Positions 27,301 to 53,145 of a stretch of DNA of 64,000 nucleotides are shown in pieces. This stretch comes from Whitmania pigra. Its lineage: Eukaryota; Annelida; Clitellata; Hirudinida; Haemopidae. The position numbers were made by a program, and so were the translations under genes. Each line of letters begins with the position of its first letter. Position 1 is the first letter of the stretch. The notes under the pieces were generated by a model. That model made no database searches. It was not told the origin of the DNA and was given only the letters and a program-made list of their open reading frames with translations. Location: positions 819,501 to 883,500 of the forward strand of contig JAJTWR010000254.1 of NCBI GenBank assembly GCA_021613335.1, read 5' to 3'.

Positions 27301-30300
27301 AAATTGAGATTCACCTCGAGGACCCTTCCTCGATTAAATTCATCATCTGGTCACTTGGGTAATGCTTACGTAATGATGATCAAATGTTGATATAAGGCTA
27401 ATAAAAGTTGCATTTAAAATTTTTCTCAGCTATGAGTATGTTTGATGGAGAAAGAAATGGTTATTTTGAGGACAAGGCTCGAGAGAGCTTAGCTTTGTCA
27501 CATGGATGTTCACCTAGGAAGAATGACACGCTTCAAAAAGCTACATCATGGTTGGCCATTTCTTCAGATACAGATGATTCTTCTTGCAGTGAATCAGAGA
27601 ACAATTCTGATAGGGCAATGAGGTATTTGATATCTCTATGAAAGAGAATTGTGCAAATAACTAAGCGATCAATTAATCTACATATTTCTGCAGTTTTTCT
27701 AGTAAAGAAGATCACATTGAGAAAATAAGGGACATGGAATGCCAATTGGTTCTTGCAAGAGCAGAAAAAATGAGAATTCTTGAAAAACAAGTGATTACAA
27801 ACCATATTAAATTTATTAAACTTAGTGAAATTCCTCAGCCATATTGAAGGAGGAGTCTAGGACAATTTTTGGCATGTCATATTTGTTAAATAACAATTTT
27901 TCAGTAAATGAATGTTTTATCCTAATGAAATTTTATTGTAACATTATTCTTGAAACTCTATCTGAATGTGTTTTTCATGTTTCTCTTTTAGAAATTCTTG
28001 AAGGAGAAAGAGGAGGAAAAGTTGGAAGAAGAAAAGCGAAAGAGAACGAATTTGGAAAGAAAATCTAATGAACTGAGTGGATCTACAGAAAAATGTGGGA
28101 CTAGGGTTTGTATCACAATCAACGTTCCCTCTAAGCTATGCAATCGTGTGCCAGCGCACAAGTTTTTGGTGCTAGGGTAATTCATCACAGGTCAATTCAG
28201 CGCAGACAATTCAATGAATACCTATTGGGAATTTAAAAGATATCTGCTTTATTAAAAATGTGCCATTTTCACATTTGTCTATTATAACCTGATAATTATT
28301 ACTACAAAATGTTTAATATGCTTACCATTAGAATAATATGTGCTGTATAGTATTAATAATTATTGTAAAGTTTCTTCAAAGTTATGTCAAGACCTAGTAT
28401 TAAGTAAAGTAAAATATCATATACAATAATTTTATATTCAGGAACCACTAAGTCGCAAATGGGACAAATCCAACACTATTGCAATGTTATAATGAGGCAA
28501 TCGGTGATGGGCGGTATTTCGAATCAAATGATTTAAAATAGCAAAATAAAATTCCTTTCTTGATAAAAATAAATAACATATTTTGATTTGAAATCATTGT
28601 TTTTGCATGATATTGATCATTATTTCAGTTCATATTTTTGATGATTATTCATTTGAATTTATGTAAATTAAAAATTTATGTATTTGAAATATTTAAATAT
28701 CCTTTTCTCTTACATTTTTATCAACTCTGCCACTTTATTTCTAAGCGCATCAAAATGAAGTTTTTTATATTAGTCTGACTATTGAGTGGTGTTTGTGGAT
28801 TTAAGTTTTATTATTTCTATTGGATGACCTGACTTTTTTGCTCCGAATTGTCCAGTCATGCAAGTTTTTTCACTCTGGCGCATACTTTTTTTAACTGGCT
28901 CAGTTAAAAATTTTTTTTTAAATACAATTTTTGAAAATTATTTTTTATTAATTTTTAGGGCTGTGGATTTAATTGACTAATTGGTATTTTTAAAATTTAA
29001 TAGTCTTCTTTATGGTTACTTGCTATTACTCCACATTACCTTTATTATTTAGTTAGAACTAAGCATGGGACTTTCTTACTTTCTCTTCCGTACATACTCA
29101 GTGCCGGATTAAGGAGCCCAGGCCCACATATATATCAATATAGACTTTTGATCAAATTTATACAAAATGTGTAGCATGACACGTTTTCACAACTTTCACA
29201 ATCCTTGATACATATGTCCATTGAAGAGTTAGGTTTCAATTTGGCATTTGGTTTAGCACATTGAGTACTACTCACACTCGGCTCAATAAACTATCTATAT
29301 AGGAAGTACCCATTTTGTGACGATGTCTTAACTAAAATTTGACTGAAATAGTATGTTACGTAAATAGTGCTTCCAAAATTATGTTTTAAATTTGGTGAAG
29401 TATTATTTTCAAACTTATTAAAAAATCCCAAAAATTTGTTTTGCCCTAAAAGGATAGGAAGCAAATGTCAAAAATAACAATAAAAATTTATTTTTTTACA
29501 CAAAAAGTTATTTAATATGAAATTATGTTTCCTCTCTTTAAAATTTTATTTCAAAACATCTTTTGTCATGCAATTACAAATAACATGTATGGAGCTTTTT
29601 AGTAATCCTCAATTTTGAATATTTGGCTTTCCCCAAGGCCTCAACCTTTCCCTTCTCATTTTCTGACAAAGGTTTACCTCTACCCATGACCAAACTATCA
29701 ATAATATACCAAAAAAGGAAATTTCTTAAAAGTATCCTGCTCATATACCCTAGAAACCTAATTTGAAGTTCATTTGCACCTTGTTAAATTGATCTCTTGT
29801 GTTGAGATACATTGAGAAAATGGCCCAGTGGGACACTTTGAAACATTCATGGCAAACAAAGGCCATGGCGCTCAAAAGATGTTCAATGCCTTGATGGAAT
29901 TTCTGAAGATACATGACTTAGGCCTAGGAAACTCTCTGGCAAAGCTATGACAATGCATCTGACAAGTACAACGGTCTACATGCCAAAATGAGAGAGAAGA
30001 ACTGTCTTGTGTCTAGAGCTGGGTTCAGGTAAGTAAGTACTTAAGTAAATTTTATACCTATTATTTACTTAAGTAATTTTTGGATGACTTGAAAATTATA
30101 AAGTAATTTTTTCATGTCAGTTTTTTGCACGAAAAACTGGTAGTAGTATAGATTAGATAGATACATGGGCCTGAATTTGCACCTGAATGCTGCCACAGTA
30201 CAGTTACTTGACATGATGAGAATCAAGGAATCACTGGCAGCAGAGAATTGTCTTAATCTTGTGAAGAAACGATTGGAAGATTTTGGATTGACCCTGCAGG

Positions 30301-33300
30301 ATCATATTGTCGGCATGGTAACAGATGGGGCTTCAGTAATGGTCAAAGCAGGGAGGCTTTCTGGCATCATTCACCAAATATGCCATTCACATTCATGGAC
30401 TGCATCTCGCAGTTTGTGTAGCAAAGTCAAGAGGACCCTAATGAAGCAGAAGAAGCTCATGAGTATAATATTATTGAGAGCTCTGATAGTGAAGATGATG
30501 AGTCCTGGCAAGTAATATTGCCAGATGATTACAATGCAGATTTTGTTGACACACTGAGTGATACTATTTCAAAAATCAGAGCAATTGTCAAGCTGTTCAA
30601 AAAGAGCCCCCTGAAAAATGACTGCTTGCAAAAGAACTGTGAAAAGGAATTGGGGAAAACACTTTCTCTGCTCTTGGACATCAAAACTAGATGGAACTCA
30701 ATGCTCAATCTAGGATCAAAATGCTTGACAGAGGATGAGGTTGCAGTTGCGAAAGACTTGGCAGAAAGTCTAGAAATAATTGATGTTGGTGCAACCGCTC
30801 TTTGTAGAAGTGACGTCACAATTTCAAAGAGTGAACAAATTTTTGAGTGTTCTCAAAAAGCTGACAGAAGAAACAGGAGCTATTTCACAGAAATTATTGA
30901 CCGCTGTCAATGACAGAATTGAATCAAGGGGAAATAAAGAGGTTTGTGGCCTTGTGAGATATCTAGAGGCTCCAGACAGTTATGAGCATGTGGTCGAGTT
31001 TTCAATCTTAAGTTATCCAAAGAAACGAGAGCTTGCCGAAGTGGCAAGAAATGTTCTTTCGTAGCTTTTTCCCTATTGTTCTATTAATGAGAATGCTGAA
31101 AATTTTGAACACAACATCACTAAGGAACCTGCTATGAAAAAGTCCAAAGCAGAAGAGCTCAATGACATTTTATGCCAGCCAGAAGATCATTTGGATTGTG
31201 CTCAAGAAAATATCTTGACACACATTAAGAAAGAAATGAAATTTTACGAAGCAACAAAGGAATGTCCCAAAATCTTGAAAAGCTTGAAGTTTTGTCTAAA
31301 CTCACTTCCACCCTCCTCTGTTGAAGCAGAAAGGTGTTTTAATGCTGCTGGACTGTTTATTTTAAAGTTGAGGTCATCGTTAAGTGATGAGATGATTGAT
31401 TCTTTATGCTTTGCATGCAGCTACTTTATCCGCAAGTAATTCTTCTTTATAGGAGGCCTCCCTTCCAAATGGGCCACCCATCAGCTTAATTCAGCACTGT
31501 ACATACTTGAAAGATTGGTTTTCGAAATATCAGAACAAAATTATTTCAGAACTCAAATGAAACTGATCGTTTAACTGTTCGTTAAAATTCGGTTGTAATT
31601 GGTTTTCTGAATAAAATTTATAATAATCAAAAATATGATATTATATAATAATATATAATTAATAATTTTTAATACAAAAAATTTCTTAATGATTCTATTT
31701 TATGTTTATGTTTCCTTGATTGTCTTTTCCTGGAAAAACATTCTTGTCCACTTGGAGACATGTATGGTGGCATTATCCTGCTGAAATACAAAGTTATCGC
31801 CAAGATAATTATTGGCAAATGGTAGCAGAAATTTATCTAATGTCTCAACATAATTGTGAGATTTTTGTCTTCTCTTTAAGAATGCCAAAGACTTTGTCCC
31901 TTTTGACAAAATTGCTCACCAGATCATGACGGAGCCTCCTCATTGTTGTCTGCAAAAGTCTTCTTTTTCCTAATTAAGTGGTGCCAATAGTATTGGCAAC
32001 CATCTGGTCCATCCAAATTAAATTTTTTCTCATCAGAAAAAACTGTTTGGTCCCACCCCAATTTGATATCAACCACATTTCTTGGCCCATTCCAAGTGCA
32101 CCTTTTTGGGATCTAGAACCTTCAAAAGTTTCTCATATTTGAATTTTCCACTGTTATTTAAATACTTGTGGACTGTTTTCTTAGACATTTAATTTCAAGC
32201 TTGTTATAAGCTGGTTTGCAGAGGGATTTTCTTTAGAAGCTTCACAAAAGAGTTTTCTTCTCATATTTTGTCAAAGTTTTTGAGGTTTCCCACTGACACA
32301 TTTTGTTAGCCATACTTGTAAAATCTATAAACAACAAATTCACTTCTATTTAAATGCATGGCAATCTTTCTATGCAAAAATATTGCTGCTTTGGAGGCCA
32401 GAATATTTCCTTTCTCTTTAGCTGTCATTTCTTCTACCCATGATAAAAATATTATTTACCAAACTATCGACTAAAAGTAACCTTTATATAGTTTTTAGTT
32501 CATAAATTATAATGTGATTCCTTTGGAAAAGCTTGTAAAAGTTTGCTAATAGATATATCATTAAATATTGCAAAGCGCTTGCAACCTTTTTACAACAGAC
32601 TAATAGGATAATAACAAGTAGGACATTTTGATGGATTTACAACCATTACTTGTTCAATCAATAAGAAATTTGGCATTGTATATAAACTGTATAAAGTGTA
32701 TATAATTTACTTATAATTTCTAAATTTGGCTTTGATCAGTTCCATATTTTAGGAGTTATGCTAAAATTAAATGGCGCTTGTAACCTTTTTACATGTTCAA
32801 ATGATTACTTCATTTTATTTAGTCTTAGGCAGTACCACTCATGCACATAAGGCCTGGAGAAGAGAAAAGTTCAATGCATTATCTTGCAGGGGTGTTATTT
32901 CTGAATAGCAAAGCAGAGTCAACCTGTTGGAGCTCTTTCAAATAAAAAGAGAGATGTTTAAAAAATGGCTGAGTAATAATGCTCAAGTCAACAATCCGAT
33001 GCTACATGGTTCAAATTGTCCGGTCAGAAACTCAGGAAAATAGAAGTGAAAGAAATGAATTATTCCAAAAAACAACTCGTGCCCCGAGGCAGTAAAGATA
33101 TTATTTGATAATGTCTTACTGGCTGTGAAATTGAACTCATCCATTTTCTCAGTTCATGAAATACACAATCATATTGCTAAATATGTTAAATTTCCTGTGA
33201 GATGTAAAAGTTTAGTTTATCAAATGTATAAATTCAGTTAACAAATCTGAAATTAAGTGATTCAGCTTTTCACAGACTAGATGAATCTACTTATATGTCA

Positions 33301-34331
33301 GTCTCCAAGATGTTAATAATTTATATTAAATTTAGAAATTTTAAAGAAGGTTCTTATAAAACTGTTGACATAATTAAATTAGCATCAAATGGCAGTCCTA
33401 TCATCATTGCAGCAATAACAAGTTTTAGATCTAGATTTCAACTGGATGATTATGGTCTCAAATGATGCTTGGAAAAATCAATGGTATCGCTGCACTTTGT
33501 TTTTAACCAATTTGTCCCTCGCTTGATGAGAAAATCTGGGTATTGATGATGGATGAAATTACACTTTTGAAGGAATTAGAACCACTTATCCGAACAATTT
33601 ATACAATTTTTAGCAAATCGTCTCCCAATTGTTACAAAAGTTGAATGTCTCACATAACTGGATGTTTTGGCTTGTTGCACCAAATATAAATATTGAAATT
33701 TCACCTTTGTTAAATAGTTGTTGGAAAATTATGTAAAAGTTGCAAAATAGTGGCTCACAAATTTTGCTGGACCGGTTATTTTGGCTCGTGACCTCAAATT
33801 TTTGCGCAAAGGGTTCCTTAGAGGGAACGTTCATCACAATTATTACATGTTTGTTTCAGTTTTTAAGGTATTTTCCCTACTAAGCAGGCTCTTCTCACTC
33901 GGCAATCAGCACAAGATCCTTCTTTCAATCTGATTACATTCATCACATCATGTGGTCATAATGTGGAACAATGTCATCAAGTTCTCCTAACATCATCCAG
34001 TTGCAGAGGTTTCCTCACAAAAATGACTGGAAGTCTAAGAGGTCACCTTAGAACCTGGAAAAAGAGATGGTTTTTGTTTGATAAGAGGAAAAGATGTCTG
34101 TCTTACTATTCAGACAAAAAAGAAGACAAAGCAAGGAATGTGATATATTTTCAATCCATCGAAGATGTTTTTGTTGACCATTTACACCAAGTTAATAGCC
34201 CCACTCCTCAATTAACATTTTGTGTTAAGACTTTTCAAAGAGCCTTTTATTTAGTGGCTCCAACTTTGGATGCCCTTAGGATTTGGATTGATGTTATCTT
34301 TGTTGGAGCAGAAGCCTATCAACACTCATAA
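20681..34331 (+). CDS. PHLDB: PHLDB/LL5-like protein (FHA, coiled coil, PH)
   Basis: Cortical adaptor family. LL5 proteins bind phosphoinositide through a C-terminal PH domain and tether microtubule plus-ends near integrin and basement-membrane contacts in other animals. Coding exons: 20681-20860, 21030-21116, 21235-21356, 21455-22069, 22148-22729, 23704-23829, 24419-24550, 24909-25103, 25693-25785, 25867-25977, 26037-26126, 27238-27358, 27430-27622, 27694-27790, 27992-28105, 33885-34331. They join in frame to about 1,101 residues. The first three exons carry an FHA domain. The two large exons (615 and 582 nt) are Ser-rich and low in known motifs. The middle exons are charged coiled coil. The PH domain closes the protein. 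The first exon with the start codon was not identified. The last acceptor could instead be three bases later, at 33888. The final intron (5.8 kb) is packed with transposons. Confidence 0.92.
22730..23703. other. PHLDB intron, nothing recognised
   Basis: This 974-bp intron holds no similarity I recognise. A short TA run (TATATATATAT) lies near 23500. The neighbouring introns 23830-24418, 24551-24908, 25104-25692 and 26127-27237 are likewise A+T-rich. They hold nothing beyond a degraded GAGCACCTTACATGTCC stretch near 24730 that resembles the dispersed repeat of 11058-11255. Confidence 0.5.
29099..31499 (+). mobile_element. hAT transposon (2.4 kb) with degenerate transposase
   Basis: This cut-and-paste transposon lies in the last PHLDB intron. 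The left end CAGTGCCGGATTAAG mirrors the right end, which reads CAGTGCTGAATTAAG on the other strand. It is bracketed by perfect 8-bp duplications, TACATACT at 29091-29098 and 31500-31507, the hAT hallmark. Inside are frames with stops and frameshifts. One at 29820-30010 recalls the DUF4371 region ([15 protein letters not shown]). Frames at 30165-31064 carry [14 protein letters not shown]. One at 31134-31439 holds the hAT dimerisation domain [16 protein letters not shown]. The DUF4371-like part and the following part may come from different families. The transposase cannot be functional as read. Confidence 0.8.
30165..31439 (+). pseudogene. hAT transposase remnant
   Basis: Several frames follow one another: 30165-30515, 30518-30913, 30780-31064 and 31134-31439. 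Together they read as one decayed hAT (Ac-type) transposase. MVTDGASVM is in the catalytic core, KTRWNSML is in the middle, and the C-terminal dimerisation domain with [12 protein letters not shown] is best preserved. Frameshifts separate the pieces. It lies within the element 29099-31499. Confidence 0.8.
31706..32830 (-). mobile_element. Tc1/mariner-type transposon remnant
   Basis: On the minus strand, frames from about 32060 down to 31706 encode a decayed Tc1 transposase: [20 protein letters not shown] (with the first catalytic Asp region) and [15 protein letters not shown] (second Asp). The part with the third acidic residue is missing. Two 5'-type termini with GCGCTTGTAACCTTTTTAC-like sequence lie at about 32574-32598 and 32780-32800. 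They suggest two overlapping copies. Related termini recur at 48783 and 50945. Confidence 0.65.
33050..33480 (+). other. Possible second hAT-like remnant
   Basis: Between the Tc1 remnant and the PH exon, plus-strand frames at about 33260-33350 ([18 protein letters not shown]) resemble the FSLSTDESTD...L.IYIR segment of hAT proteins. Stops are frequent, no termini were found, and similarity is short. Confidence 0.3.
33885..34331 (+). CDS. PHLDB: PH-domain terminal exon of the PHLDB gene
   Basis: This single 149-codon exon holds the whole PH domain. [10 protein letters not shown] opens it, [20 protein letters not shown] is the basic phosphoinositide-binding β-strand pair, and [32 protein letters not shown] and [16 protein letters not shown] follow. 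The last is the amphipathic C-terminal helix with the invariant Trp. Similarity to PHLDB1/2 runs almost end to end, including the HNVEQC lead-in. The stop codon ends at 34331. A poly(A) signal AATAAA lies at 34378-34383. Confidence 0.95.
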   Translation, partial: QALLTRQSAQDPSFNLITFITSCGHNVEQCHQVLLTSSSCRGFLTKMTGSLRGHLRTWKKRWFLFDKRKRCLSYYSDKKEDKARNVIYFQSIEDVFVDHLHQVNSPTPQLTFCVKTFQRAFYLVAPTLDALRIWIDVIFVGAEAYQHS

Positions 34332-34377
34332 TGTTTTTTAATTTATTTCATATAAATATATATGATTTTGAAAATTG

Positions 34378-34383
34378 AATAAA
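34378..34383 (+). promoter_or_regulatory. Poly(A) signal of the PHLDB gene
   Basis: AATAAA lies 46 bases after the end of the PHLDB stop codon. This predicts a very short 3' UTR. Confidence 0.6.
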
Positions 34384-34789
34384 AATTATCTTTGAGGGGA
34401 ATGTAATATATAATATTGAAGTTTTTCTTGTAAGGTAAATTGTGCTTTGTTTGTGTCCCTAGAGAAATTAACTTTCTTTGCTTTTTTTTTATTTTGAGCT
34501 TAATGTGTTTCTTCATCTTGAAGCTAATGTGCTTTTCTTCACTGGAGTGGGAGGACTGCCAAAATCTCTCAAGCTGCATGGCTTTTGGCTATATGCAAAA
34601 AATGTGAATGCAGTGTCTGAGATGTATGAGATGATTTTTGTTATCATTGCGTTATAAAACCTTGATATTCGCTTTTAATTTAGGGTTTTAGTGTGGGATA
34701 ATGTCTGTCAACTTTTTTGTTCTGTTTTACTTTGATCAGGTTTGCCTTTGCTTGTGATAATTATGATAATACTGAATATCTAGCCGTTC

Positions 34790-35640
34790 GTTTCAAACAG
34801 GGGGCTTAGCTACGCTTACCCTAAACGTGAGAAAAGTTTAAAAGTCAAGGCGCAGAATTGATAATGTTAAGCGGGAGATGCCAAAATTATAAAGTCGGGT
34901 GCCAAATTAATAATGTTGTGAAGGCGCTAAATAATAGGTTTCTCACCAGGCCCCGACACCTCAAGCCATGCTCGTTCGAGCTTTAAGCCGTAAATGTGTG
35001 GAAGGACTCTCCATATCATCTGCTTCGTGCAAGCCTAATGGTAGAGTCTAACACTGCGATAAGATTGGATTCGCACCGAGAGCGAGAAATAATAAAATAT
35101 TAGGGGCAGAGGACTTTTTTCCCAGACTTAAGGGAGGTTCGAACCTATAAACCTAGGAAGTGCTATTAAAAAAAAATTGAGTGCATGCAAATGTCGTTCG
35201 CGCAATAGTCTATGTAGGCAACTGTCATTGTGAGAAATTGCCCATGTGCGCAATAAACTATGTGAGCAACCGCCATGCGAGCTATCGCCATTTGAGCAAA
35301 AATCAGGGAACCGTTTCACGATGTTCAGGCATCAATGCGATAAAGCAAAAACTAAATTTTAATAAACGTTGATTTTTTTTATTTTTAATCTACGTTGCAA
35401 ATGAATTTAACTTGAAAAAAATGGAATGTATTTTTTTGTTTTGAAACTGAAATAATAGAAAGTGAAATGAATTGATGAAAACTTTACGCAAACTCAGACC
35501 GAAATAAATAAAAAAACTGAAAAAATTAGTTAAAACTAAATAGCTACTGCAACCAGGCCCCACGAGAAAGGGGTGCAATCGGTGCTAAACTAAAAACATT
35601 TAAGGGGCCATGAACATTAGAGCTCAATGTTGAAATAGGC
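34790..35640. repeat. Repeat-derived intergenic DNA
   Basis: The stretch from CAGGGGGCTTAGCTACGC (34799) includes a tRNA-like GCCTAATGGTAGAGTC...GGATTCGCACC (about 35030-35080). At 35183-35300 it also has degenerate repeats built on GCGCAATA.ACTATGT.GCAAC.GCCAT. CAGGCCCC motifs at 34938 and 35552 look like ends of a hAT-type element. No protein family is recognised. Confidence 0.35.
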
Positions 35641-35689
35641 AATTACGCATGAAATTTATATTATTACTGCATTATTACTGATCCCTGCT

Positions 35690-36291
35690 GACTTCCGAAA
35701 CAAAGTCATTCAATTCCAGTATGTGACTTTAGATGTGGCAGTTGCAAACATAGAAGACTTGCTTGCACATCTAGTGGCTTTGCGAGACAGTTGGAGAGCA
35801 ATGTGGAATGAAGCTGAGCTTGTTGCTTAAAGCCCGCAGATAGAGGTAAAATTGTTTAGAAACAGAAGTACCACTGCCAGAAAATGTGAATGAAATGAAT
35901 GAAGCAGATGAATCCCCCGAGGAAGCCCATTTCCGAAAGCACTATTTATGTACTATTGGATAATATTATTGGAGGGCTTACAGTTCTTTTCAGTGCAGCA
36001 AAACAGATTTCCGACGCATTCAGCTTTCTTTGGAACTACCAAAAGTTGTCAAAAGAGGCATTGTTGCGTAAAACGAATAAACTGGCGGAAAAGTATTCTA
36101 AAGACATCAGTGAAGACCTTGTGCAGGATGTGAATCACATAATAATGGTTCACCATACCAATTTTTGTAAAAAAACAGGTGGGTTCAAGGGAGATATTAA
36201 ATGCTTTGGATTAGAAAGTATATTTCTCAACTTCAGTCAGTTTGAGGATGTTCCTTACAACATCAGCAGAAAGGAGCTTCAGCAAGCTTAA
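35690..36291 (+). mobile_element. hAT transposase fragment (DUF4371-type middle part)
   Basis: Two consecutive frames resemble the middle of a hAT protein. About 35690-35829 reads VIQFQYVTLDVAVANIEDLL. 35899-36291 then reads FSFLWNYQKLS, KLAEKYSKDISEDLVQDVNH and QFEDVPYNISRKEL. An in-frame stop separates them. Terminal repeats were not found. A roughly 500-bp AAT array follows. Confidence 0.65.
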
Positions 36292-36390
36292 GTTTATTTA
36301 TTTATTTGTTTATTTAAGTTTATCAAAAATGACCTTCATCATGGATCGGGATCGCCTGAACAACTTATGCCAAGATAAAGGCAACCCTTT

Positions 36391-36889
<499 letters not shown>

Positions 36890-37249
36890 ATATTTTCTTA
36901 GTTTTATTTCTTTATATATTTTCTGTATACTGTTGCCTTTTTGAAACTGAGCATGAATTTATTCTTGAAAATTTAGGTATATTTGTAAATAGTTAATGAT
37001 ATGGACATTAGGATGCCATTCAAACAGGAGCTAAAAAATTTTTTTAACATTTTAAATTGCCCACTCTCTGAAGTGGTTCCGTTTATAATATATAGTAACT
37101 GAGCTAATTTTCAATTAAATATATTAATTATAGTTTTTTTGCTCAAGTTGGCATCAACGAACTAAAATGAATTGCCAATTATGCATTATTTGCACTCTAT
37201 TACTTATCTGTATACATTTATGATTATTTGTTGATGCTTATGTCATCAC

Positions 37250-37770
37250 AGCATTCGAGCATTTTTTGATCCAAGTTCACTATTAAATGGGATGCAAAAG
37301 GTTGTTTGCTATAAAGCCAAAGATACAAGTTCATCTTGCAATTCTGGTACCAGGAGACGGAACAGTGATATGTTGACATCACGTGATAGAATTAATTGTT
37401 GAAACAATGTTTGAAACATTGGTGGGATCATCAAGCAAACCAAACATAAAGTTGTTCCAGATATTCATTGAGTATTGGAGTTCAATTGAAAAATCTAGGT
37501 TTTAAAGTGGACTAGATGTGGATTTCATTGCGTCTGCCCTCACGCCCTCATGTTATGGGTGACCGTATTCGCTTTATTTGGCATCAACTAAGAGTTTCAG
37601 CTCAGAGACGATTATCATGAGCTTCTTAAGCTATCGCTTTTATTTCTCGGAGTTGATCTCAGTGGAGGCAGTGAACATTCATGCCTCCCAGGTCATGCCA
37701 TCGGTCATGTTGGACGGCAAAACTGATTTAGAGCCTTATAATTTATGTTTCGCTCCTACCTTCAAGTAAC
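37250..37770 (+). other. Decayed transposon-like coding fragment
   Basis: Plus-strand frames hold KPNIKLFQIFIEYWSSIEKS (about 37436-37500) and RDDYHELLKLSLLFLGVDLS (about 37608-37667). The RDDYxELLxLxLxFLG phrase recurs in a family of mobile-element proteins in invertebrate genomes whose superfamily I cannot name. Stops interrupt the frames. The surroundings show no terminal repeats. Confidence 0.3.
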
Positions 37771-38680
37771 CACACGTGAGCTGTCATCTCTTGGCCGCTT
37801 CGCCACTTTTGAAATGAAGGTCTAACCGAAGGGCTTGTTTACATTTCCATGTGCTTCGTCTGCTCCACAGAATGATCTGCTCATATTCTATGAGTTAGAA
37901 AGCTACAAAAAATGAGTGAACCTATAGCTAATGTGTAATTAAGTTATTATCTGGACACATGATGTTTAAGTGAAGTCAAACTTTTTTGTCTTTTTATTAG
38001 ATTTGCGATTTTATTACAAATCAAATCGTGTGCAAAACCAAAATGTCGAAACTCTAGCTGGCTCAACGTGGGACTTAGAATCGTTTTCTCAGTAGACACA
38101 AATGGATCAATAAAAACATCTATAGCAAACAGTGGCGCAATGCTATTGCTTACAACTAGGAAACCTAATTGGAAAGCATGTAGTATGGTATATATTAATA
38201 CCTAACATAACATTAATTTATAGTGGTTTAAGGAGACTAATGTCTGTGTGATAAACCCCTCCTAATTTTTTAAATCAGTATCCAAATTTCGATAAGTCGT
38301 ATTTTAAATACTTCCACCCAAATACTTATCTCTTGTATATTTCATTTTGTTCGATTAGAACTCTTGGTTTAAAATTCGAAAGTTGTTCGCCAAGAATTGC
38401 ATCTCGCAGCTCGTTGGATCAAGGCTCCCAGCAACCCCATTTGTTCGCATATTTACGCGTGGAGCGTTGATGTTTGCAAGTAGCGTTGCATGTGCTTTGA
38501 CTTTTTTTGCCCTCACAAAAGAGGTTGGTGAACATCATTTGCTAGATTTGCATTTAGATTTAGTTTACTCGGTTTTTTCAACGTTTGGGATCAAAGAAAA
38601 TATCAAATAATTGAATGCATTAGAAATACCCAAGTATTTTATAATTAGTTAGGGCTTAAATTAAAATATCTTCTTGGCAG

Positions 38681-51855
<13,175 letters not shown>

Positions 51856-51966
51856 GAATCTAGTGGGCAATATTTATTGAAGCAAGTCAGGTCTGACATA
51901 ATCAGTATTTACCATAGGACTCTGGATTTATATGATTTGTAGTTTTTTCCACTTTGTAGCACTTTG

Positions 51967-51972
51967 AATAAA
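51967..51972 (+). promoter_or_regulatory. Poly(A) signal of the AHCYL gene
   Basis: AATAAA lies 112 bases after the stop codon, the first canonical hexamer in the 3' UTR. Beyond it (51973-53093) lies about 1.1 kb of convergent intergenic DNA with a repeat at 52235-52400 and a poly-T run near 52778. Confidence 0.6.
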
Positions 51973-53093
51973 ATGTTTTGACATGTTCGCATTAATAAAA
52001 CGACAAAATAACAAATTCAAAAAGACCAGGAATAACCAGTATGCTTTATGCTAAATAGTAAATTTATGAATATATTGTTGTAAACTTAGAAATTAATTAA
52101 GTTTATATTGCTAAAATAATTAAATTTATAATTCATTATATTTGGTATCTTTGTCGGGCACGTGGTATCTAATATTTCTACAGAAAAGCATTCTCGATAT
52201 ACACCTGATATTCAGCGAGAATCCAAACAACTTAGAAGCCCAAATATCCATTTGCATCTTCTAAGTACCTCAATTCCTTAAACTCTTACCTTCGATTATT
52301 CAGTTCCGTTAACTGAATACTTGCTTAATAAACTTATTCTAAAACTTACTAGTTCCCGGACCCCAGGTTATTTCAATATATACATATATATTTCATAAAA
52401 TGTATATCGCAATATCAACAGCGTAACATCCAAAAAGAGAAACAAATTGAATGTTGGCTAAAACACAGAAATTATTAATTTATTTTTTCTAACTTTTTTA
52501 AAATAATGAGCAAAGATGAGTTCAAGACTGCTTGACTGCAAAATTCTAGCGTTATCAGAGTTTGCATCTTCAACGGAGTTTCAAAAATTTCAAGTTGGAA
52601 ATCTTGCTTTGGTTAATGAATTTTTCGGATAATCGATGGACTGTGGTTATAATTGCACTATTTTTCATGATATGTCACTGTTTATCTTTATTTGAGCAAA
52701 GGTACTGATTATCCAACCACATTGATAACAATCCAGCAAATTCACAAAAAAGAAACTGAAATATGAAAGACATGTTTTTTTTTTTTTTGAGTAAATCTGA
52801 CTCCCCGTAGTGATTGTCATTCTCTGTTATAGCATAAAAAAGTTCAAATCGGTGTTTCCTTGAAGCTACTGGACTTGTCCGAGTTAGGTAAGTGAATTCC
52901 ATCCACGTAGATGCCTATCAATTTTTATAGATAAGTAATAAATAAGATAAGAATCATTTGTAGATGGAACGTTCAAACTAACGTTTAGTCGTCATGCGTA
53001 ACCTGTTGAAAAGTGTCATTGTAAAGAAAGAGATTAAAAACTGATCTAATGATAAAACTACCTGCTTTCATCTCCTTGATTTGGCCCGAAGTA

Positions 53094-53099
53094 TTTAAT
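53094..53099 (-). promoter_or_regulatory. Poly(A) signal candidate of the IGSF9-like gene
   Basis: On the minus strand ATTAAA lies about 47 bases after the stop codon at 53146. It is a common variant signal. Confidence 0.4.
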
Positions 53100-53145
53100 A
53101 GTACCTAAAATAGCAATTTTCAGCAAGAAATATATCATTGGAAGG

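Noticed and set aside
38383..38610. 75-codon frame just upstream of AHCYL
   Set aside because: No similarity to AHCYL N-termini and no donor in the needed phase that I could support.
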